Assembly: GCA_030704845.1 (NCBI GenBank)
Contig: JAUYKZ010000023.1
Location: 78,262 to 114,882 of the forward strand
Length of the DNA: 36,621 nucleotides
Direction of reading: 5' to 3'
Origin: an archaeon
GTDB lineage: Archaea > Nanobdellota > Nanobdellia > Woesearchaeales > GW2011-AR9
The notes beneath the pieces are model-generated. The model was not told the DNA's origin. It did not search any database and was given only the letters and a program-made list of their open reading frames with translations. Positions 30,738 to 36,621 of this stretch are shown piece after piece. Numbering within the stretch: the first letter of the stretch is position 1; each line of letters begins with the position of its first letter. Made by a program: the position numbers and the translations under genes.

Positions 30738-31832
30738 TTAATATTCTATCTTGATTTCAGTTCCATCCCTAGAAACGTGTACATAATATGCGGTTGCTTC
30801 TTTATCCACACTTACCTTTTTACCATTCTCACATGAGAATCCATTGAACAAATATTGTTTAGCAAAGGGTTTAGCTTTAGGTTGCCATTCAGCAGTTACT
30901 GCCGTATACCAACGATATCTGATAGTTCCAGAATCGGTTGTTTCCCATCGAGAGACAATTAAATCATCACAATAAAACCAATCCGGATATTGACCCCTGT
31001 ATTTTCCCAGATAGCAGGATCTAATATTCCCCTCTATTCTCCATACGGAGGTATCTATTAAATTATTTAATTCTGGTCCGATTAATGTGGGATTCAAATA
31101 TTCATCAGTTTTAGCCAATTGAAAACTAGAAATTGCTGTCGGACATTCGAGTTTAGTCTTGGATAATTCCGAAGTATTAGGAAATTGTCCAACTAATTGT
31201 TGTATTGGAGAAATTTGTAGTGATTCTAAGTTTCCCACCAATAACAATATTAAAAGAATGATAGAAACCCATTGAGTAGAATGATATCTGACATTGAACT
31301 TTTGAAGAATAGCAACAACTCCCGCAATAGTAAAACCAATTACAATAGACGTGAAAACGCTGGGTTGTGATGCTATTTCTGGAATGATAAATGCTCCCAT
31401 TGCCCAAATGATGTTTGCATAAATTAAGAAGTAGAATACAAACCATCTCGTGTTAAATCTTGATTCATGACTTCTCACGACTTGTGTTACGAGTGAAACT
31501 ATAGTTGCAATAAATAACGTTACTAATAAAGTATCAACAACCATTAATCGATTAACTACATAACTGCCTAGCAAAATAGCGATAGTATGGATAGCTCCCC
31601 ATTTAACAATAGATATCAACTGATAATTGCTTTTGTCTCTAGATCCCGCATAATAAAAACTAAAATAAACCATAACTGCTCCCAATACCATTAAGAAAAT
31701 AGGAAATCCGAAAGCGAATGCGACACTTCCAGTTACTATTCCTCCCAAAAAAAGTAAAGGAATAAAAGATGAGAACGCTCCAATTATAAGAAGAATACCT
31801 AAGATACCTGAAATGAAACGAAGCAAACCCAT
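30738..31832 (-). CDS. Polytopic membrane protein with C-terminal extracellular-type domain
   Basis: A 364-residue protein with about eight hydrophobic segments in the first 210 residues, then a soluble beta-rich domain of about 150 residues with Trp and Cys residues (CYLGKYRGQYPDWFYCDDLIVSRWETTDSG). The ATG at 31832 is favoured because a TATA box (TTTATATA) lies about 30 nt upstream; a GTG at 31880 would overlap the previous stop. No family recognised. It may be co-transcribed with the DUF2779 gene, but its own promoter suggests independent control. Confidence 0.6.
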   Translation of the reverse strand: MGLLRFISGILGILLIIGAFSSFIPLLFLGGIVTGSVAFAFGFPIFLMVLGAVMVYFSFYYAGSRDKSNYQLISIVKWGAIHTIAILLGSYVVNRLMVVDTLLVTLFIATIVSLVTQVVRSHESRFNTRWFVFYFLIYANIIWAMGAFIIPEIASQPSVFTSIVIGFTIAGVVAILQKFNVRYHSTQWVSIILLILLLVGNLESLQISPIQQLVGQFPNTSELSKTKLECPTAISSFQLAKTDEYLNPTLIGPELNNLIDTSVWRIEGNIRSCYLGKYRGQYPDWFYCDDLIVSRWETTDSGTIRYRWYTAVTAEWQPKAKPFAKQYLFNGFSCENGKKVSVDKEATAYYVHVSRDGTEIKIEY

Positions 31833-31876
31833 AATAGTATTATTAATATTTAGGTATATAAAGTTTATGTTAACAC

Positions 31877-33304
31877 TCACCCAACCATCCCCCTCAACTC
31901 CCTAACAATCCACACCATACCTTCGGTATCTAGCTGGCAATACTTCAACAAATCAGAACGTACATCCTTACCACCATCAAACATCATCTCAAAATATAAC
32001 GTAGAAGCTAATCCACCATCACCAATATTCAACTTCTTATAATGATCCTCACCAAGAACAGCGGGCATCACAGCCTTCAAACTACAACTACCCTTCTGTT
32101 TAGGATTGTAATAATCAAATGCCTTAAACGGGTCTATTAAATCAACTATCCTACTAATCACATTCTCAACCCATTCCTTCTCGGAAGGAACAACTTCCGC
32201 CATTTCACGTAAACGACCAATTTCAAAAGATTTGTTGTAAACAACTACACTACCCTTAGGACCAATTACCTTTTTCAATTCTAATAAAACCCGAGAACGA
32301 GGATCTTCTTTAGAATCATGTAAATAATCGTAACCTTTACCATTTACAAAAAAATTAAACTGGAAAGGAATCTGTTGATATGGTCTAGTTCCATCAAAAA
32401 GAGGAACAGCCGTCATGAAAGTTTCGAAATCAAGGTATTGTACAGGTTCCTTTAAAGTGGCAAGAAACTTCTTTATTCCATCCTTATCAACATGAGTTTC
32501 GCCAGTATTGGCACATTTTCTTTGTAATTGTTGTTTAGAATTTAATTGAAAAGTGTCAGGGATATCTTTCAAAGAAAAAATTTCAGCTTCCAATAATTCT
32601 AAAGATTTTTTGCCACCATAATACAATTCAAAAACATGACCTTCAGGAAGAAAATTCCAGCAATCTTCACTTATACATTCTAAACCATTACTACAACCTT
32701 TACCAATTAAAACGTCTGGAGCTTCCGTTGAATTAACAATTTCCATCATGTAATCAATTCTATCAGAAATTCCAACAATAACATTTTCAACTTCTGCCGT
32801 AATTTCTTCTTTAATCAATAGTTTATTAGGATCAATCTTTCCTTTTTTTACAAACTCATTATTGATATGCATTAAGTAACATTTTCTAATCTTTAATCCA
32901 GCTAATTGATAAACATGCTTTTGAAAAGAAACATCATGGATGTGATCTTCTTTAACTTGAGTAGATGATTTTACTTCAATAATATCCCATTCATTTCCTA
33001 CTGGTTCTAAAATATCTGCTCTAGCATATAGATTACCAGATATAATCCCGGCCTCGAAAATAGTCTTTTTTTGTTTAATTAATTCTTGCGTTTTTTTAAT
33101 ATTAGCTTTAAAATCATCTTCCGGCAAATCTATTCCGTCCGGGAATAATTGTTTGGCTAATTTTCCAACAATGTTTCCCTGTTTCATGATATATTCAGTG
33201 GAAGGATCAAAGGCTGGAATTTTATCCAAATCGTGAAACATCATCCAGAGATATTTTGGACAGGATAGGCCTACAATGTATTTAGATTTTGTTAAGAGTG
33301 GCAT
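31877..33304 (-). CDS. DUF2779 protein: PD-(D/E)XK-like plus RNase H-like domains
   Basis: A 475-residue protein. The N-terminal half resembles the Cas4/PD-(D/E)XK nuclease fold: YLWMMFHD, GNLYARADILEP and EWDIIEVKSST (Asp and Glu-x-Lys), plus cysteines (CSNGLEC, C) that may form an Fe-S site. The C-terminal half is the DUF2779 RNase H/DnaQ-like domain: YLDFETFM, VVVYNKSFEIGRLREMA, LIDPFKAF and LLKYCQLDTEGM (the final Asp). Such two-nuclease proteins are common in mobile or defence contexts, but the biological role is not established. Confidence 0.85.
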   Translation of the reverse strand: MPLLTKSKYIVGLSCPKYLWMMFHDLDKIPAFDPSTEYIMKQGNIVGKLAKQLFPDGIDLPEDDFKANIKKTQELIKQKKTIFEAGIISGNLYARADILEPVGNEWDIIEVKSSTQVKEDHIHDVSFQKHVYQLAGLKIRKCYLMHINNEFVKKGKIDPNKLLIKEEITAEVENVIVGISDRIDYMMEIVNSTEAPDVLIGKGCSNGLECISEDCWNFLPEGHVFELYYGGKKSLELLEAEIFSLKDIPDTFQLNSKQQLQRKCANTGETHVDKDGIKKFLATLKEPVQYLDFETFMTAVPLFDGTRPYQQIPFQFNFFVNGKGYDYLHDSKEDPRSRVLLELKKVIGPKGSVVVYNKSFEIGRLREMAEVVPSEKEWVENVISRIVDLIDPFKAFDYYNPKQKGSCSLKAVMPAVLGEDHYKKLNIGDGGLASTLYFEMMFDGGKDVRSDLLKYCQLDTEGMVWIVRELRGMVG

Positions 33305-33403
33305 AATATCCGTTTAAAATACCCTTATATTATATAATTTCCTAAATCCAATCACCACAATCAATATTAATAACTAAAATCCGCAGATAATCGGGTGATG
33401 GAC

Positions 33404-33649
33404 ATGAATGAACTAAAAGAAATTCTAGATAGACTAAATAGAATAGAAGAACATCTCTTCCTTGAATCTAAAGAAACAACAACAGAAGTAGATAAAATGC
33501 TTCGTAAAATCAAGAAACTCTCGAAAATAAAAAAAGACGTCCCAATATCTGAATTAGGTAAAGGACTAAGAGAAGAAGAACTCCTACTCAATCTAAAGAA
33601 AAAAGGAGAAATCTATGAATCTAAACCGGGAGTTTTTAGATTGATTTGA
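33404..33649 (+). CDS. Small coiled-coil/winged-helix protein
   Basis: An 81-residue protein. An N-terminal coiled coil (ELKEILDRLNRIEEHLF) is followed by a winged-helix-like end (LGKGLREEELLLNLKKKGEIYESKPGVFRLI) very like the C-terminal winged helix of archaeal MCM helicases. GGTGATG lies about 7 nt before the ATG at 33404; two further starts lie 6 and 9 nt upstream. It could bind DNA as a replication or transcription accessory factor. The opposite strand holds no plausible gene. Confidence 0.65.
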   Translation: MNELKEILDRLNRIEEHLFLESKETTTEVDKMLRKIKKLSKIKKDVPISELGKGLREEELLLNLKKKGEIYESKPGVFRLI

Positions 33650-33725
33650 AAAGGTATTGGTTGTTCTAGATTAAGAGTTTTTCCCATTAATATCAGGATG
33701 CAAAATAACTAGAAAAATGTGCCAT

Positions 33726-33745
33726 CCATTGACCAAAGTCAATGG
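33726..33745. terminator. Hairpin after 33649 gene
   Basis: Perfect 8-bp stem CCATTGAC/GTCAATGG with a four-base loop, flanked by AGAAAA and TTTTC that extend it. It lies between two genes on the same strand, so it could be a terminator. Confidence 0.4.
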
Positions 33746-33841
33746 TTTTCTGGCTATTTTAGCATAATACTAACGCCTACATCAAACATAAAAACGGGAG
33801 ATATAGAAACCTTTATATAATAGTTGTGCCTAGGTTAAACT

Positions 33842-34462
33842 ATGGAGAAAATTGAACTTCTAAAAAAACTAGCTGGAATCCAGACCATAGAATCAGTCAT
33901 GGATATACTCGAAGTAAATAAAAGAATGGCAATCTATTATATTCATAGTCTTAGAAAAGATGGTTACGTTAAAACCAGAAGACAGAGCAATAATCGAAGA
34001 GTTTACAACATTTCCTTAGATAATAAATTGGAAGGTAAGAGTTATTACGACATTATTAATTTCTATTCTCCAATTAAAATATCCACCCCCATAATTCATA
34101 GAATATATGGAAGAGAACCTAGTTTAGAAGAAACGTTAATTTTTGCAATCAAAACAAAAAGCCTTAGAACTATTCTCGCTTCTTTAGCTTTATTTAAAAA
34201 AATTAATAACTGGGTAGAATTATATAATCTTGCTAAAGAAAACCATATTGAAAGACAAGTTGGAGCATTATATGATCTTGCTCGCCGGATTATGAAAGTA
34301 AGAAGAATGACTCATAAATTTAGAAATAATACTCTCCCTAATAAAGAATATCAATTTGAGTTTCTTGTTCCAGAATTAAGATCGAAAGATTTTAATGAAA
34401 TTGAGAACATTTGGAGAATTTATCTCCCTTTTAACAAGAAAGACTTAGAGGAATACAAATGA
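33842..34462 (+). CDS. AbiEi-like winged-helix antitoxin candidate
   Basis: A 206-residue protein. The N-terminal helix-turn-helix (about 1-55: LLKKLAGIQTIESVMDILEVNKRMAIYYIHSLRKDGYVKT) and the following helical domain fit the AbiEi pattern of an antitoxin that also represses its own operon. The next gene overlaps by 4 nt (ATGA) and encodes a nucleotidyltransferase. TTTATATAA lies 26 nt before the ATG, so the transcript is leaderless. A CCTAGG palindrome just before the start may be an operator. Confidence 0.65.
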   Translation: MEKIELLKKLAGIQTIESVMDILEVNKRMAIYYIHSLRKDGYVKTRRQSNNRRVYNISLDNKLEGKSYYDIINFYSPIKISTPIIHRIYGREPSLEETLIFAIKTKSLRTILASLALFKKINNWVELYNLAKENHIERQVGALYDLARRIMKVRRMTHKFRNNTLPNKEYQFEFLVPELRSKDFNEIENIWRIYLPFNKKDLEEYK

Positions 34463-35115
34463 TTACCATAGATCTACAACAAAAATTATTACTGAACGTC
34501 GCTAGAAGACTTACCAAAAAGATAAATGTTTATGCCATAGGTGGGACAGCAATGATGTTTTTAGGATTTAAAGATGCAACTTTAGACATTGATCTTGTCT
34601 TTGAGAACAAGAAAGATAGAGATATCTTTAAAGAAGCAATAAAATCCCTCGGTTATTTGGAGATGGACGCTATAAAGGTTTATGGTGTAAAAAGAAATAC
34701 TCCCGAAATGTTTAAACTGAATGATGAACGTTTTGATTTATTTGTTGTAGAAGTGATTGATTTTATCTTTTCTGACACTATGAGACAGAGAGCAGAACAA
34801 ATTCATCAATTTGGAGACAATTTAATTCTAAAAATCGCAAACCCGCATGATATTATACTCATGAAATGTGCAACTGATCGAATAAAAGACAAGGATGATG
34901 CTAGAAAAATCATTAATTCAAAAAAGATTAATTGGGAGATTATAATCACTGAAGCAAAAAAACAAATGAAGCTTGGGAAAGAAAGAGCTGCTTTTGACTT
35001 AGGATGCTTTTTAGAAAATCTTAAAACAAAAATGAATATTGATATTCCGCAAGAGGTATTAGACAAATTATTTCTAATTGTAGAAAAACAAGCTAAAAAT
35101 AAAATATCAAAGTAA
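34459..35115 (+). CDS. AbiEii/MNT-type nucleotidyltransferase toxin candidate
   Basis: A 218-residue protein. The nucleotidyltransferase motif is visible: YAIGGTAMMFLG (25-36, the GG..A loop) followed by LDIDLVF with Asp43 and Asp45 as metal ligands. A helical C-terminal half contains LIMKCA-like (IILMKCATDRIKDKDDARKI). The family includes AbiEii-type toxins, which transfer nucleotides to tRNA or other targets, and related archaeal nucleotidyltransferase proteins. It is translationally coupled to the winged-helix gene (ATGA overlap), as expected for an AbiE-like type IV toxin-antitoxin pair in phage defence. I infer the toxin role from this context. Confidence 0.7.
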   Translation: MITIDLQQKLLLNVARRLTKKINVYAIGGTAMMFLGFKDATLDIDLVFENKKDRDIFKEAIKSLGYLEMDAIKVYGVKRNTPEMFKLNDERFDLFVVEVIDFIFSDTMRQRAEQIHQFGDNLILKIANPHDIILMKCATDRIKDKDDARKIINSKKINWEIIITEAKKQMKLGKERAAFDLGCFLENLKTKMNIDIPQEVLDKLFLIVEKQAKNKISK

Positions 35116-35220
35116 CAACCCCCCAACTAAACACTCTCTACGTTCAAAAACTATAATGACAATAGAATCTTCGGCGAGAAAAATACTTCACCGCTCGCTA
35201 ACGATCTTACTTTGTTCGAC

Positions 35221-35250
35221 ATTTAACAATGCCACTTAACATCGTTAAAT
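35221..35250. terminator. Inverted repeat between convergent genes
   Basis: ATTTAACAATG and CATCGTTAAAT form an 11-bp stem with one mismatch, in the 166-nt gap between two converging genes. It could stop transcription from both sides. Confidence 0.4.
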
Positions 35251-35281
35251 CTAACCTATAATCCCCTAATAGAACAACAAT

Positions 35282-36502
35282 CTACCAAGGAGTGTGGCCT
35301 GCTCTTCGAGTATTCTCTTGAAATTGTTTGTTTAAAACTAAGATGTCCGGCTTGCTACTAGAAACACGAAAATTAATACTATCGTCAGAATAGAATTTTA
35401 AATTTGCTTTTCTTACAATCTCACATACTCCTTGGTAAGTCATATTTCCCGGTTTGAACATTGTCAGCCCATTATTAGCTTTCCCTATAATTCTACCTTG
35501 AGTTAGAAGTGATTCATAAAGCGGTGTTCCGATAGTCGGATCAAGGACATGAAAATGGGCTACGTCTGCTTTGTATTGAATTAATTTATCTACGGTAACC
35601 ATACAACTTTCTTCAGTATCATAATCAAATCCAAAAATTATGTTTACGTATAAAGAAATACCTTGATCCTTGCAAGTTTCAATAATTTCCTTAACTCTTG
35701 TTGGATCATTAAATCTTTTATCACAATATGCAAGATTATTTTCATTTAATGATTCTATTCCCATCGAGATAAATCTACATCCAGCTTTTGCAGCTGCAAC
35801 AATAGAATCTGGAGTGATAAATTCCATGTCAGAAGAACAACCAAAAGATATATCTAAATCTTCTAATAATTTGAATAGAGCATAACTTCTTCTATTTCCG
35901 ATTAATAAATTGCTATCCGTAAAATGAAAATTAGACATTCCAGTTTTATCTTTTATTGTTTCAATATCATTAACAATTTCATTTAGTGGCCTAAATTTAA
36001 ATCCAGGATTGTATTGACTTGCATCACAAAATGTACATTTTCTTGGACAACCGCGAGATGATTCAATAAATAAAAAAGCATGTTCATCATAATCTGCTCT
36101 ATTGAACCCTGAATAATTAGGCGTAGGCAAACCTCTTAAATTTTTAAGAGGTTCCGAGAAATATTTTGATTTTAAAGTTCCGTTTTTTACATCATTTAAT
36201 ATTTTTCCCCAAACTGTTTCAGCTGGACCAAATACTAAACTAACCCCCATCTCCACTAAATCTTCTAACTCATTAGAAAATAAAGGATTACAAATTGGAC
36301 CGCCAACAATTACTGGGATTCCTAGATCTCTATAAGCCCTTGAAATTTCATGAACTCTTCTTGATTTAACCTTTTGACCAGTTATACCAACTAAATCAAA
36401 TTCTTTACTAACAGGAATTTCATGTACATATTCATTAAAAGATACTACTTCAACAGAATTATCGGTTAAGGCTGAAATTAACGAAGTGACATAATATAAG
36501 TA
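35282..36502 (-). pseudogene. B12-binding/radical SAM protein lacking its start
   Basis: The frame is open from 36502 to the stop at 35282 (406 codons). It encodes a B12-binding fold (YYVTSLISALTDNSVEVVSF, VGITGQKVKSRRVHEISRAYRDLGIPVIVGGP) and a radical SAM domain with CPRKCTFC, then GIESL and FGFDYDTEES. There is no ATG, GTG or TTG before GTG at 36256, so about 35-45 N-terminal residues that homologues have are missing. The stop of a transposase-like frame lies immediately upstream in the same frame. I infer an insertion that removed the start; translation from 36256 would give a 324-residue protein without most of the B12 domain. Confidence 0.65.
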
Positions 36503-36621
36503 TTATATCTTTGCATGCAAAACCTCACTCCAATTCCATATTTTTGAAGTTAGTTCTTCTTTCATGGCTGGTGTTTTTCCATATTTTTTCTCCATGAAAT
36601 TATGTTGCACAGAAAAAATCT
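36503..36621 (-). CDS. C-terminus of a DDE transposase-like protein (partial)
   Basis: The frame enters from the right edge and ends at the TAA 36503-36505. The visible 38 residues end in HNFMEKKYGKTPAMKEELT and then KIWNWSEVL. The pattern HNF....GKTPAM followed by W.W.E.L is typical of the end of IS6/IS240-like and related archaeal DDE transposases (NF.RPH..L.GKTPA). It abuts a radical SAM gene that has no start, so an insertion sequence probably lies beyond the window edge. Too little is visible for a firm family. Confidence 0.5.
   Translation of the reverse strand, partial: IFSVQHNFMEKKYGKTPAMKEELTSKIWNWSEVLHAKI

Noticed and set aside
33367-33591. Ser-rich minus-strand frame of 74 codons
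   Set aside because: It is the antisense of the Lys/Glu-rich winged-helix gene at 33404; the Ser-rich content is a shadow of AGA/GAA codons.

Overview
This window joins two very different kinds of DNA. Bases 1 to about 9,080 are clearly GC-rich, and the remaining ~27.5 kb are AT-rich with T/A-ending codons. The AT-rich part is archaeal: it encodes aIF2 gamma, ribosomal protein eS17, RNA polymerase subunit Rpo11/L, a TrmB regulator, two intron-containing tRNA genes and a DNA primase in which PriS and PriL are fused in one chain. The fused primase, the compact overlapping operons and the DUF5652 protein suggest a DPANN archaeon (Nanoarchaeota/Woesearchaeota/Pacearchaeota-like); the lineage is an inference. 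Many genes have a TATA-like box centred about 26 nt before the start codon, which points to leaderless mRNAs.

Region 1-9,080 is best read as an integrated mobile element. An archaeal-type tyrosine recombinase (7820-8995) lies right beside the 3' end of a tRNA-Glu(UUC) gene (9078-9189), the classic arrangement for tRNA-targeted integration. The element carries a ParB-like protein with three copies of a palindrome that could be its binding site. It also carries a four-gene operon (TPR-like protein, phosphodiesterase-like/winged-helix protein, two-TM coiled-coil protein, small helical protein), a duplicated convergent gene pair, two trypsin-like proteases (one intact but cut by the window edge, one decayed), a RelE/ParE-like toxin pair and the deleted remnant of a second integrase. 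Its far end lies outside the window. Several of its genes have archaeal TATA boxes, so its last hosts were probably archaeal.

Region 9,190-15,500 starts with an unusual array of four unique hairpins separated by GTATATAC units. It continues with an aspartyl-protease-like/RimK pair, DoxX and SDR genes, a fatty-acid-hydroxylase-like protein, two paralogous small membrane proteins and NAD(P)HX dehydratase. Region 15,500-17,430 holds tRNA-Ile(UAU) with two introns, beside a tightly overlapping operon of a U32-family protein, chorismate mutase and ferredoxin. In bacteria, U32 proteins hydroxylate RNA in a prephenate- and Fe-S-dependent way, so this operon looks like a self-contained RNA hydroxylation module.

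Region 17,500-27,500 mixes membrane and regulatory genes (VTT protein, TrmB with a putative operator, an M14-like peptidase) with core information processing (aIF2 gamma, eS17, primase, Rpo11) and a PAC2 protein. Region 27,500-36,621 is more accessory: a serine recombinase with a perfect palindrome at its promoter, YgiQ radical SAM, a DUF2779 nuclease-like protein, an AbiE-like nucleotidyltransferase toxin-antitoxin pair, and a B12-type radical SAM gene that has lost its start where a transposase-like C-terminus abuts it at the right edge.
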